9,650 nucleotides of DNA from DASRCB01 sp035653295 (GCA_035653295.1 DASRCB010000275.1:1-9650), one strand, 5' to 3'; shown: positions 1 through 6,799, numbered from the stretch's first letter. A program made the numbers and translations. The notes: generated by a model not told the origin, from the letters alone.

Positions 1-1
1 C

Positions 2-286
2 AGTCCAGTGACGATTTTGCACGGCGCACTAACAGTGGAAGTGACGACGAACATCACAGTGTCCCAGCCGGCGCCGCAGAGCAGCGGAAAGACGGCAACG
101 GTTCCACAGGTGGTCACAGACGTGAAAGCGGACGCGGCGAAGAACGTCAGCCTGAAACCTGGCGCGACGGTGGAGGATCTGGTGCGTGGGCTTGTGGCCA
201 TCGGCTCGACGCCGCGGGACATCATCGCCGTGCTTCAGGCGCTTCGAGCCGCGGGGGCATTGCAGGCGGAGCTGGAGATCATATGA
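2..286 (+). CDS. flgI: Flagellar P-ring protein FlgI, C-terminal part (5' end outside window)
   Basis: These are the last 94 residues of FlgI, the periplasmic protein that forms the P-ring (peptidoglycan bushing) around the flagellar rod. The reading frame is open from base 2, so the gene begins upstream of the window. Family-typical features are the HGALTVEV strand, the VSQPAP motif, and the C-terminal signature LVRGLVAIGSTPRDIIAVLQ followed by ALRAAGALQAELEII. The end aligns with the usual FlgI C-terminus, so the gene is intact at this side. Its TGA stop overlaps the ATG of flgJ by 4 nt (ATGA), indicating translational coupling, and the order flgI-flgJ-flgM matches known flagellar rod/ring operons. 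A P-ring implies an outer membrane. Identification is by recalled family sequence and is strong. Confidence 0.94.
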   Translation, partial: SPVTILHGALTVEVTTNITVSQPAPQSSGKTATVPQVVTDVKADAAKNVSLKPGATVEDLVRGLVAIGSTPRDIIAVLQALRAAGALQAELEII

Positions 287-582
287 GCTCGGCTGCGATA
301 GGACTGCAGCCTGCGCCGGCTCCGCTCGGGTCGCCGCGCGGACCGGACACTCCGGCGAAGATCAAGGATGCGGCGGCGCAGTTCGAATCGATGCTAATCG
401 GCCAGATGCTGCGGAGCGTGAGAGAGTCCTGCACGGAGGATGAAAGTTCATCCGGAGCATCGAATTCGACCTACATGGAAGTGGCGGAACAGCAGTTCGC
501 CCAGGCGCTTTCCGCGCAGGGCGGCATGGGAATCGCTAAGATGGTGGTGGCGCAGTTAGGAGATCAACATGCGGATCGATAA
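283..582 (+). CDS. flgJ: Rod-binding protein FlgJ, single-domain form
   Basis: This 99-residue protein matches the N-terminal rod-binding domain of FlgJ, which caps and scaffolds assembly of the flagellar rod in the periplasm. Visible signatures are AAAQFESMLIGQMLRSVRES (residues 30-49) and a C-terminal half with YMEVAEQQFAQAL followed by GGMGIAKMVVAQL. The muramidase domain found in enterobacterial FlgJ is absent. This is the usual short form outside beta- and gammaproteobacteria, where a separate lytic enzyme is assumed. There is no clear signal peptide; FlgJ is normally exported by the flagellar type III apparatus. The ATG overlaps the flgI stop and has GGAG at bases 274-277, 5 nt upstream. 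The 3' end overlaps flgM by 14 nt. Confidence 0.9.
   Translation: MSSAAIGLQPAPAPLGSPRGPDTPAKIKDAAAQFESMLIGQMLRSVRESCTEDESSSGASNSTYMEVAEQQFAQALSAQGGMGIAKMVVAQLGDQHADR
558..562 (+). promoter_or_regulatory. Ribosome binding site of flgM
   Basis: AGGAG lies 6 nt before the ATG at 569, inside the last codons of flgJ. It fixes the flgM start and shows that the 14-nt overlap between the two genes is genuine. Confidence 0.75.
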
Positions 583-814
583 CAGTATTCCTCCCATATC
601 TATCGGGGGGACGGATTCCGGCAAGCGGGCTGATCGCGCAGCGGCGGAGAAGAGCGCGCAGAGCGATCAGATTCAGCTCTCCAGCGTCGCGCACTCAGCG
701 GCGGCGAATCAGGCCGAAAAGCTCGAGAGCCTGCGGATTCGCATCGCCAACGGTACGTATCGCCCCAGCGCCGAGGAAGTGGCCGGCCGCATGATTGACG
801 AAATGATGCGCTAG
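569..814 (+). CDS. flgM: Anti-sigma28 factor FlgM
   Basis: This 81-residue protein is a FlgM, which binds and inhibits the flagellar sigma factor FliA (sigma28) until it is exported through the completed hook-basal body. The N-terminal half is polar and probably disordered, with the DQIQLS form of the conserved DxVxLS motif at residues 33-38. The C-terminal sigma-binding part has LRIRIANGTYRPSAEEVAGR (55-74), matching the family pattern of a helix, NG-x-Y, then VA. Length is within the normal range. The ATG has a good AGGAG. The gene is last in the plus-strand flagellar run and converges with fliS, with only 2 nt between the stop codons and no obvious terminator. Its presence implies a sigma28 regulon in this organism. 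Confidence 0.91.
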   Translation: MRIDNSIPPISIGGTDSGKRADRAAAEKSAQSDQIQLSSVAHSAAANQAEKLESLRIRIANGTYRPSAEEVAGRMIDEMMR

Positions 815-816
815 GC

Positions 817-1239
817 TCAGCCGGCGCAGCTTACGGGAGCATAGAGCACATCCGCTCCCGCGGCGCCGCGTGTCGAGGGAACGCATTCCTCCCACGCGCT
901 GGCAAGGGTGGTCAAGAGTTGTTCGACTTCCGCCAGCGGACCATCCACCTGCCGAAAGTTGGCGTCATTGAGGCAGCGAGCGACGTAGTCATAGAGCTCG
1001 ATCAGCCTGGCGGCGATCTCGCCGCCCTGCTGGCGGTCAACTGAAAGCATGAGCTCGTTGATGATGGCGAGCGCGCGAGAGATGGCCTTTGCGCGGCCCG
1101 GGATGTCCTGTTTTCGCAGGCATTGCCGTGCGTCCCGAACGCGTTCGATCGCGCCCCGGTAGAGCAGGCAAACGAGCTTCACCGGATCCGCGTTGAGGAC
1201 CTCCGATTCCATGTAGTTCCTGTAGAAGTTCTGCCGCAT
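817..1239 (-). CDS. fliS: Flagellin export chaperone FliS
   Basis: This 140-residue protein matches FliS, the cytoplasmic helical chaperone that binds the C-terminus of flagellin and keeps it unpolymerised before export. Diagnostic features are the N-terminal tyrosine-rich start (Y6, Y9), VLNADPVKLVCLLYRGAIER (14-33), AIINELMLSVD (58-68), GGEIAARLIELYDY (72-85) and AN at 93-94. About 20 residues at the C-terminus (after SAWEEC) go beyond the conserved helices and look poorly structured. The ATG at 1239 has AGGAA 5 nt upstream. No fliD or fliC is visible in the window, although fliS usually sits next to fliD. The gene follows nuoB by 66 nt and may be read from that operon, from its own promoter in the gap, or both. 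Confidence 0.91.
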   Translation of the reverse strand: MRQNFYRNYMESEVLNADPVKLVCLLYRGAIERVRDARQCLRKQDIPGRAKAISRALAIINELMLSVDRQQGGEIAARLIELYDYVARCLNDANFRQVDGPLAEVEQLLTTLASAWEECVPSTRGAAGADVLYAPVSCAG

Positions 1240-1244
1240 CCTGG

Positions 1245-1249
1245 TTCCT
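1245..1249 (-). promoter_or_regulatory. Ribosome binding site of fliS
   Basis: AGGAA on the minus strand lies 5 nt before the ATG at 1239 and supports that start. Confidence 0.6.
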
Positions 1250-1256
1250 GAAGAAC

Positions 1257-1282
1257 ATATCGGTTTGCGGCGGGGAGTTTTG
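1257..1282 (-). promoter_or_regulatory. Possible sigma28-type promoter of fliS
   Basis: In the nuoB-fliS gap the minus strand reads ACCGATAT (1264-1257), matching 6 of 8 positions of the sigma28 -10 consensus GCCGATAA with the CCGATA core intact. CAAA (1282-1279) lies 14 nt upstream; the consensus is TAAA at 15 nt. The predicted transcript would start just before the ribosome binding site. fliS is a natural sigma28 target, which helps, but the spacing is imperfect. Confidence 0.33.
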
Positions 1283-1305
1283 GGGGAATTGTCAGAGAGG
1301 GAGGA

Positions 1306-1869
1306 CTAATCGAGGTTCAGTACCCGGCGAGCGGACCCGCGGTCCTGCTCGATCTTCTTCTGCAGAAGCATGATGGAGTAGATCAGCTGTTCCGGCCTCG
1401 GAGGGCAGCCCGGGACGTAGACATCCACGGGAATCACCTGGTTTACCGGGATCAGCGCGTAATTGCTGAAGACGCCGGTGGAGGTGGCGCAGGCGCCCAT
1501 TGATATCACCCACTTGGGCTCGGGCATCTGCTCGTACAGGCGGCGGATCACCGGGGCCATCTTGTTCGAGACGCGGCCGGCGATGATCATCAGGTCGGAC
1601 TGACGAGGCGAGCCGCGCATGACCTCCGCGCCGAAACGCGAGATGTCGTAGCGCGAAGCGATCATGGACATCATCTCGATGGCGCAGCAGGCCAGGCCGA
1701 AGCTCATCGGCCAGATGGAGTTGCGGCGGGCCCAGTTAATGGCCCAGTCGAGGGTGGTGGTAATGATGCTCTCGTGAGCGGGACCGGCATCCTCGTCGTC
1801 GACGCGGGCATACAATTCCGGGGGAAGGCTCAGCTCGAATTTCGTGCTGTCGCGGCTATCGGCGTCCAC
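1306..1869 (-). CDS. nuoB: NADH-quinone oxidoreductase subunit B
   Basis: NuoB is the peripheral-arm subunit of respiratory complex I that carries iron-sulfur cluster N2 and passes electrons to quinone. The 187-residue product has SIWPMSFGLACCAIEMM (51-67), RFGAEVMRGSPRQSDLMIIA (78-97), NKMAPVIRRLYEQMPEPKW (102-120), MGACA (124-128) and VPGCPPRPE (152-160). The four cluster ligands Cys61, Cys62, Cys127 and Cys155 are present. The start is GTG, 7 nt after the truA stop; no better start exists, because the next Met lies inside the conserved core. Between MGAC and PVD the chain is one residue shorter than in the E. coli type, and the usual VVQGVD stretch reads LIPVN. No other nuo gene is in the window, which is unusual for an operon normally running nuoA to nuoN. 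Confidence 0.95.
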   Translation of the reverse strand: MDADSRDSTKFELSLPPELYARVDDEDAGPAHESIITTTLDWAINWARRNSIWPMSFGLACCAIEMMSMIASRYDISRFGAEVMRGSPRQSDLMIIAGRVSNKMAPVIRRLYEQMPEPKWVISMGACATSTGVFSNYALIPVNQVIPVDVYVPGCPPRPEQLIYSIMLLQKKIEQDRGSARRVLNLD

Positions 1870-1876
1870 GCTTCGA

Positions 1877-2680
1877 TTATCCCACGCGATCGCGCCGCGA
1901 CCGATCGCGGCGCAGGTTCACCGGCGAAGCGCGATAGGTCACCTGCTCGAGGAACAGTCCGGAGGCAGGAGCGGTCCACGCGGCGATGTCGAGGGCGGGA
2001 TCGCATTTGCCCTCGAGCAGCAGGGGCAGGCGATCGATGGGCGCCTCACCGGTCCCGATGCGCACCAGCAGGCCCGCTAAGCGGCGCACCATGCGCCAGA
2101 GGAAATGTGAAGCTTCGATCCGGAACAGAAGCAGGTCGCCATCCAGCTCGATTTCGGAGCGTGTGACGACGACGATGGGCGATTCGCCGGCCCGCGTCTG
2201 ATCGATGGCGCGGAAGCAGGTGAAGTCGTGTCGGCCCGTGAACATGGCGGAGGCCTGGCTCATGGCGCTGACGTCCAGATCGTCGCGCACCCACCAGACG
2301 TACTTCTTGGTGAAGGCATTCTTCCGCCGCGAGATCTGGTAGACGTAGGTGCGTGTGAGCGCGTCGTGGCGGGCGTGAAAGCGCGGGGGCGCCGGCTCCA
2401 CTTCGAGGACGGAAATATCGGCGGGCAGCCGGTCGTTCAGTTCGCGCAGGATGCGCGGCAGCGCCGGAGCTCGGGGCGAATCCACCCGCAGATGCGCAAC
2501 CTGAGCCAGGGCGTGCACGCCGGCATCGGTTCGGCCTGCGCCGCCAATCTCGACCGGGGCGCCAAAGAACTCCTCAGCCGCGCGGCGAAGCTGGCCCATG
2601 ATGGTGCGGGCGTTTTTCTGCTCCTGCCAGCCGCTGTACTTCGTGCCGTCATACTCCAGCGTCAGCCTGAATGTCTTCAC
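1877..2680 (-). CDS. truA: tRNA pseudouridine(38-40) synthase TruA
   Basis: TruA converts uridines 38, 39 and 40 of the tRNA anticodon arm to pseudouridine. The 267-residue product is of family length. It carries the N-terminal LEYDGTKYSGWQ, the catalytic motif GGAGRTDAGVHA (46-57) with nucleophile Asp52, the FHARHDALTRTYVYQ segment (101-115), SHFLWRMVRRLAG (191-203), and the C-terminal APASGLFLEQVTY (237-249). The start is a GTG whose last bases overlap the TGA of the upstream TPR gene by 4 nt (GTGA), so translation is probably coupled. A basic tail, RRDRSRRDR, closes the protein. It is a housekeeping gene embedded in an operon whose upstream members are exported redox proteins; a functional link is not evident. 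Confidence 0.97.
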   Translation of the reverse strand: MKTFRLTLEYDGTKYSGWQEQKNARTIMGQLRRAAEEFFGAPVEIGGAGRTDAGVHALAQVAHLRVDSPRAPALPRILRELNDRLPADISVLEVEPAPPRFHARHDALTRTYVYQISRRKNAFTKKYVWWVRDDLDVSAMSQASAMFTGRHDFTCFRAIDQTRAGESPIVVVTRSEIELDGDLLLFRIEASHFLWRMVRRLAGLLVRIGTGEAPIDRLPLLLEGKCDPALDIAAWTAPASGLFLEQVTYRASPVNLRRDRSRRDRVG

Positions 2681-4560
2681 TGCGAGTGGGAGCCCGAGCG
2701 GGCCAGCTGTGCGCGCGCGCGTTCGAGGTTCGCGCGAGCTTTGACGTTGGCGGGATCGATGGCCAGCGCGCGCTCGAACGCGGCGACGGCCTCCGCTATA
2801 TCGCCGTGCATGGCCAGCAGCGCGCCTAAGTTGGTTTGCAGGCCGTCATCGCCGGGCCGAAGCCGGGCCGCAGCCCGAAAACAGGGAAGAGCCTCATCAA
2901 AACGATGCTGGGCGAGCAAAATGGCGCCCAGAGCCGATTGCGCGTCGGCGTCGTCGGGCTGCTCGCGCACGAACGCGGCATACTCGGCCGCCGCTCCGGC
3001 CAGGTCGCCGCGCGCCCCCAGCACACGCGCCAAATTGAAGCGCGCGTTCAGGTATGAGGGATCGATGCGCAGCGCTTCGCGCAGCTGCGCGATTGCTTCG
3101 TCCTGCCGATTCTCGGCGAGCAGGGCCGCCGCCAGGCTGTTTCTTGCAGTCGCGTTAGCAGGCTCGACGCGCAGCGCCTCCTGATACCACCGCACGGCAT
3201 CGGCCGTTTTGCCACGCGTAAAACAGAGCGCGCCGAGATTATAGTGGGCCAGGAAATCCGCCGGATACTTCTCGAGGCGCCGCCGCATGAGCGCCTCCTG
3301 CAGGTCCAGCCGCGGGTCCTCGTCGGAGTCTTTCTTTGGCAGCACCTGCAGCCACACATGGCCCATTTCGTCGATGCTGCGGTTTCCGCCCCGGACGCGA
3401 ATCGGCGGACTGCTGGGGTTCCGCGGGTTGTCGGCCGAATTGTCGTAGGTGATGCGCATGGAAACCGTCGTGCCTTTGGGGAGCGACACCGGCTTGCGAT
3501 ACTGATAAACCGCCTGCCAGTTGATATCCCAGTCGTCGATACGGATCAGCGAACGCCGCGAGCCGTCCGGCAATGTGGCCCATGCCTCCACGCGTTTTCC
3601 GACGTAGTGCGCATGCGGATAGATGGCAAGCACATCAACGGCGACGGGGAGAGTCAGGTGATCGGAAACCGTGAAGTGGTGATCACCCGGAGGAATATCG
3701 AGGGCGCCGTCATCCTCAAGCTGCACCAGCATGGGGAAGCGCGTCGGCGCGCGATCGGTGAACCACAGCCCGATGACCGGCTGCAGCGTTTCGGGCTTGC
3801 CGGTGGGCTGAAGGTGCAGATTCAGGACAAGATCCGTGCCGGGATCGAGCCGCCAGCTCATATCGTCCGGCTCGGGACGCAGGACCGTGCCCGGCTTCCA
3901 GAACAGGAAATGCGAATCGGGGTCGAATGCGCCGGGGCTGCCCTCGGTGATGACGTCCATGCCGGGGAACCCGGGCTGGCCGTCCTCTCCATCTCGATGG
4001 CGGAGCGACTGCGCGCGGTCGATCACGATATTGGCATGATGGACCACGCGGTTGTTGCCCGGCCGCAGTTCCACCGCACGCACGTAGCGAACGCTCTTCA
4101 GATCCACGGGGATCACGAAATTGCGGAACACGTCGCCGCCGCTCGCCGGCACAACGTACGGCCTGGGCATGCGCACGATCAGATCGGGCGTGCCGAGCTG
4201 CCATCCTTCAGTGAAATGCGGCGCGGGCGGAAGGTCGGAGGGGCGTCCTTCGGGGGCGCCCTCCCTGACCCAATCGGCGATGGTGCGCAACTGCGCATCC
4301 GTAAGGCGGCGCTCATCGGCGAAATCGCCGGAGCCCGGGGCAGGCGGCCACGGCGGCATGTACCGCCTCTCGGTTACGGCGACGATCTGCGCGGCGTGCT
4401 TTCGGGCGTCCGAGTAGTTCAGCAGTGAAAACGGCGCCACTTCGCCCGGCCGGTGGCAGGGCGAGCAGTAATGGAACACGATCGGCGCGATGTCTTTAGT
4501 GAAGGTGACCGTCTGCGCCAGCGCCGGAACCGCCAGCAGCAGGACGAGGGCACGCCTCAT
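2677..4560 (-). CDS. Exported cytochrome c / PHM-like copper monooxygenase / TPR fusion
   Basis: The 627-residue protein has four parts. A Sec signal peptide spans residues 1-15 (MRRALVLLLAVPALA, cleavage before Q16). A c-type haem domain follows, with CSPCH at 32-36 and a likely distal Met68 in RYMPPWPP. Residues about 120-410 resemble the two-domain copper type II ascorbate-dependent monooxygenase fold (PHM/DBH family). All six expected ligands can be assigned: CuH His174, His175 (VVHHANIV) and His249 (LVLNLHLQ), and CuM His316, His318 (YPHAHYV) and Met399 (IDEMGH). Five TPRs, each exactly 34 residues, run from 434 to 603. PHM enzymes hydroxylate C-H bonds using O2; here the haem domain may replace ascorbate as electron donor (inference). 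The substrate is unknown. The gene overlaps the redoxin and truA genes by 4 nt each. The domain calls are from motif recognition; enzymatic activity is unproven. Confidence 0.82.
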   Translation of the reverse strand: MRRALVLLLAVPALAQTVTFTKDIAPIVFHYCSPCHRPGEVAPFSLLNYSDARKHAAQIVAVTERRYMPPWPPAPGSGDFADERRLTDAQLRTIADWVREGAPEGRPSDLPPAPHFTEGWQLGTPDLIVRMPRPYVVPASGGDVFRNFVIPVDLKSVRYVRAVELRPGNNRVVHHANIVIDRAQSLRHRDGEDGQPGFPGMDVITEGSPGAFDPDSHFLFWKPGTVLRPEPDDMSWRLDPGTDLVLNLHLQPTGKPETLQPVIGLWFTDRAPTRFPMLVQLEDDGALDIPPGDHHFTVSDHLTLPVAVDVLAIYPHAHYVGKRVEAWATLPDGSRRSLIRIDDWDINWQAVYQYRKPVSLPKGTTVSMRITYDNSADNPRNPSSPPIRVRGGNRSIDEMGHVWLQVLPKKDSDEDPRLDLQEALMRRRLEKYPADFLAHYNLGALCFTRGKTADAVRWYQEALRVEPANATARNSLAAALLAENRQDEAIAQLREALRIDPSYLNARFNLARVLGARGDLAGAAAEYAAFVREQPDDADAQSALGAILLAQHRFDEALPCFRAAARLRPGDDGLQTNLGALLAMHGDIAEAVAAFERALAIDPANVKARANLERARAQLARSGSHSQ

Positions 4561-5063
4561 AGCAGGGTCTCGATGGCGCAGCCCACGGCCTGGGTTTCAC
4601 GGAACGGGGGCGTCCTGCCGGCAACGATGCCGGCCAGCACGTCAGCGACGTCGTGCTCGGAGGCGCGCTGGCGCGACTTGCCAATATCGATATACCAGTC
4701 ATCAATGCGGCCGCGATAAATCACCTTGCCGCTGACGAACACGACGGCTTCAGGAGTGACATGGGCGCCGGCACGTTGCACGTACTCATGTTTTGGGTCC
4801 AGCACGGCGGGAATCGTGTATCCGTATTCGCGTCCGTGCTCTCTCATGGCTGATTCGCTGAGGCCGGTTTCGGGATACACGAGAAGGAAATCGACGCCCT
4901 TTGGAGAATACTCGCGATACAGCCGCTCCAGCTCCGGCGCATACCGGTTCGAGATGGGGCAATCGGAGCGAATGAACAGGAGAACGACAGCCTTCTCGCC
5001 ATGCGGCGTCAGGATTCCAGGCGAGCCGGCGGCGGCCATGAGCAGAAGCGCGAGAGGAATCAT
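4557..5063 (-). CDS. Exported thioredoxin-fold (redoxin-like) protein
   Basis: This 168-residue protein starts with a short hydrophobic segment (MIPLALLLMAAAGS), probably a Sec signal or anchor, followed by a thioredoxin-like domain. VVLLFIRSDCPISNRYAPEL (26-45) places one cysteine, Cys35, where thioredoxins have CxxC. VTPEAVVF (102-109) supplies the cis-proline Pro104. A second cysteine, Cys162, sits in AVGCAIETLL at the very C-terminus. A single-cysteine centre with a distant second cysteine resembles peroxiredoxin-like or thiol-reductant proteins more than classical thioredoxin. The gene overlaps both neighbours by 4 nt, which implies coordinated production with the propeller protein upstream and the haem/copper fusion downstream. 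Similar redoxin domains are, as I recall, found fused to PHM-like modules in Planctomycetes. The exact reaction is unknown. Confidence 0.8.
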   Translation of the reverse strand: MIPLALLLMAAAGSPGILTPHGEKAVVLLFIRSDCPISNRYAPELERLYREYSPKGVDFLLVYPETGLSESAMREHGREYGYTIPAVLDPKHEYVQRAGAHVTPEAVVFVSGKVIYRGRIDDWYIDIGKSRQRASEHDVADVLAGIVAGRTPPFRETQAVGCAIETLL

Positions 5064-6799
5064 GCTTTCGCCGTGCTCCCTTCTTTTACGACCAGCACCT
5101 GGTTGGCGGCAACGGCGGGGAGCTTGTCAACGGTTCCGCTGGGCCAGTGTACTTCAATGTCCGCGTGCGCGGCGTCGGCGAGGCCGAAGTGGACGCGCAT
5201 GTCGTTTTGCGAGATGTAGCTGCCGCCGCTGCGCACCTCGTCCATCTGGCGGTGAGCGCCGGTGGTGCACACGACGCGAGCGCCGATGCCGGAGCGGTTC
5301 GACTTTACGCCGACCGTTTTCACTTTCAGCCAGTTCCTTTTCAGGGTGCTGTCGCAGCGCAGTAACTGCGGGACATCATTGATGCAGTTCACCACCACGT
5401 CGATGTCGCCGTCGTTATCGAAATCGCCGAAGGCGCAGCCGCGGCCGGGCACTCGCGCGGTGATGCCCGGACCGGCATCCATGGAAACGTCCTCGAAATG
5501 GCCATTGCCCAGGTTCCGATACAGGATCTTGCGCTCGCGGTAACCGGATTCGACGTCCGTTTCGCCGACCTCGGGATAGACGTGGCCGTTGCAAACGAGG
5601 ATGTCCGCCCAGCCGTCGTTGTCGTAATCGAGAAAGCCGACGCCCCAGCCCAGAAAGCGCGTGTTCTTGCCCAGACCGGCCTGAAAGGTCTGGTCATCGA
5701 AGGTCATGTTTCCCTGGTTGCGGTAGAGGCTGTGGGTGTCGCCGGCGAAATTCGTCTTGACGATGTCGAATTTCCCGTCGCAGTTGTAATCGGCGGCGGA
5801 AACTCCCATGCCGGCCTGCGGCTTACCATCGGGGCTGTAAGCCACGCCCGCTTCAATGGCCACGTCGGTGAAGGTTCCGTCGTGGTTATTCTGATACAGC
5901 GTGGACGAGGTCGAATCGTTGGCCACGTAGATGTCCGGCCAGCCGTCGTTATCGAAATCGCACACCAGCACGCCGAGGCCGTAGGTCCCGGCGGTCTTCA
6001 CGACGCCCGATTTCTCGCTGACGTCGGTGAAAGTGCCATCGCCATTGTTGTGGAACATGATGTTCTTTCCGCCTTTGAGGCCCGGCGGGCCGCAGGCGAC
6101 CATCAGCCCTTTGTAGAGGCACGGCCCGGACTCGGGCAGGGGAGTGGTCTTCGGATCGAAGTCGATGTAGTTGGCGACGACGAGGTCGAGCCATCCGTCG
6201 CGATCGTAGTCCAGGAATGCGCAGCCGGTGTTCCAGCGATGTTGGCCGTTGCCGGGATCGGTGGTCACGCCGGCGGCTTTCGCCACGTCGGTGAACGTGC
6301 CGTCGCCGTTGTTGCGCCACAGGGCGCAGTCGCCCCAGTAGGTGACGAACAGGTCCTCGTGTCCGTCGTTGTTGTAATCGCCGGCGCAGACGCCCTGGCC
6401 CCAGCCCCCACGCGCGACGCCCGCCTTCAGGGTCACGTCGGTAAACGTGCCGTCACGATTGTTTTTGTAAAGGCGGCTCACCGGCGCCTGACCGGGCACG
6501 CCTTCAAAGCGGGTCCCGTTGACGAAGAAGATATCCAGCCAGCCGTCGGCGTCGTAATCGAAGAAGGCCACGCCGCAGCCGGTAGTCTCCATCAGAAACT
6601 TGTTCCTTTTCTCACTGCCGAAGATGGTTTTGGCGTGCAGGCCGGCCTCGCGCGCAACATCCACGAACTGCACGCTGAGCGGCTGTCCATGAAGGAGTTG
6701 ATCAAACGAGAAGACCAGCGCGCTGGAGCAGAGGGATCGAATAAAGCCGCGGCGTGAGGCGACGAACGCAGGCGGAGGGGTGGCGCGACGGGATGACAC
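5060..6799 (-). CDS. CRTAC1/ASPIC-UnbV family FG-GAP beta-propeller protein, Tat-type signal
   Basis: This 579-residue exported protein is probably a seven-bladed beta-propeller. Seven calcium-loop motifs (DxDxDGxxD type) start at residues 81, 141, 198, 281, 337, 391 and 459. Six are paired with an NNxDGTFTDV-like strand (113, 163, 251, 304, and diverged copies at 361 and 429). The C-terminal ASPIC/UnbV domain is at about 503-570 (GIGARVV, VRSGGSYISQND, VHFGL, IEVHWPSG). The N-terminus has SRRGFIRSL (15-23), a twin-arginine signal, then a hydrophobic stretch. The start is GTG; an in-frame TGA lies three codons upstream and the next Met is residue 70, so no better start exists. Such proteins are thought to act as extracellular scaffolds or ligand binders; no catalytic role is established. 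It is the first gene of the minus-strand series and overlaps the redoxin gene by 4 nt. Confidence 0.9.
   Translation of the reverse strand: MSSRRATPPPAFVASRRGFIRSLCSSALVFSFDQLLHGQPLSVQFVDVAREAGLHAKTIFGSEKRNKFLMETTGCGVAFFDYDADGWLDIFFVNGTRFEGVPGQAPVSRLYKNNRDGTFTDVTLKAGVARGGWGQGVCAGDYNNDGHEDLFVTYWGDCALWRNNGDGTFTDVAKAAGVTTDPGNGQHRWNTGCAFLDYDRDGWLDLVVANYIDFDPKTTPLPESGPCLYKGLMVACGPPGLKGGKNIMFHNNGDGTFTDVSEKSGVVKTAGTYGLGVLVCDFDNDGWPDIYVANDSTSSTLYQNNHDGTFTDVAIEAGVAYSPDGKPQAGMGVSAADYNCDGKFDIVKTNFAGDTHSLYRNQGNMTFDDQTFQAGLGKNTRFLGWGVGFLDYDNDGWADILVCNGHVYPEVGETDVESGYRERKILYRNLGNGHFEDVSMDAGPGITARVPGRGCAFGDFDNDGDIDVVVNCINDVPQLLRCDSTLKRNWLKVKTVGVKSNRSGIGARVVCTTGAHRQMDEVRSGGSYISQNDMRVHFGLADAAHADIEVHWPSGTVDKLPAVAANQVLVVKEGSTAKA
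5863..6463 (-). repeat. Degenerate DNA repeats encoding propeller blade strands
   Basis: A unit reading acgtcggtgaangtgccgtc on the plus strand recurs at about 5862, 6021, 6285 and 6435. Each copy encodes NNxDGTFTDV in the minus-strand propeller protein. Spacing is irregular (150-264 nt) and in frame, so these are protein blade repeats and not mobile or CRISPR repeats. The near-identity at DNA level suggests recent internal duplication or gene conversion between blades. Confidence 0.7.

Noticed and set aside
2228..3184. 318-codon plus-strand open frame across truA and the TPR region
   Set aside because: It spans the junction of two certain minus-strand genes and its product is alanine/serine/arginine-rich without motifs.
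3244..4428. 394-codon plus-strand open frame opposite the haem/copper fusion gene
   Set aside because: GC-rich antisense frame with no family motif. The minus-strand frame has signal peptide, haem and copper motifs and exact 34-residue TPRs.
5863..6463. Recurring 20-bp words suggesting a CRISPR-like or tandem array
   Set aside because: Spacing is irregular, every copy is in frame and encodes NNxDGTFTDV, and intervening sequence is conserved propeller coding.
5498..6757. 419-codon plus-strand open frame opposite the propeller gene
   Set aside because: It mirrors the repeated blade codons of the minus-strand gene, has a low-complexity V/A/G/H-rich product with no recognisable domain, and no ribosome binding site was evident.
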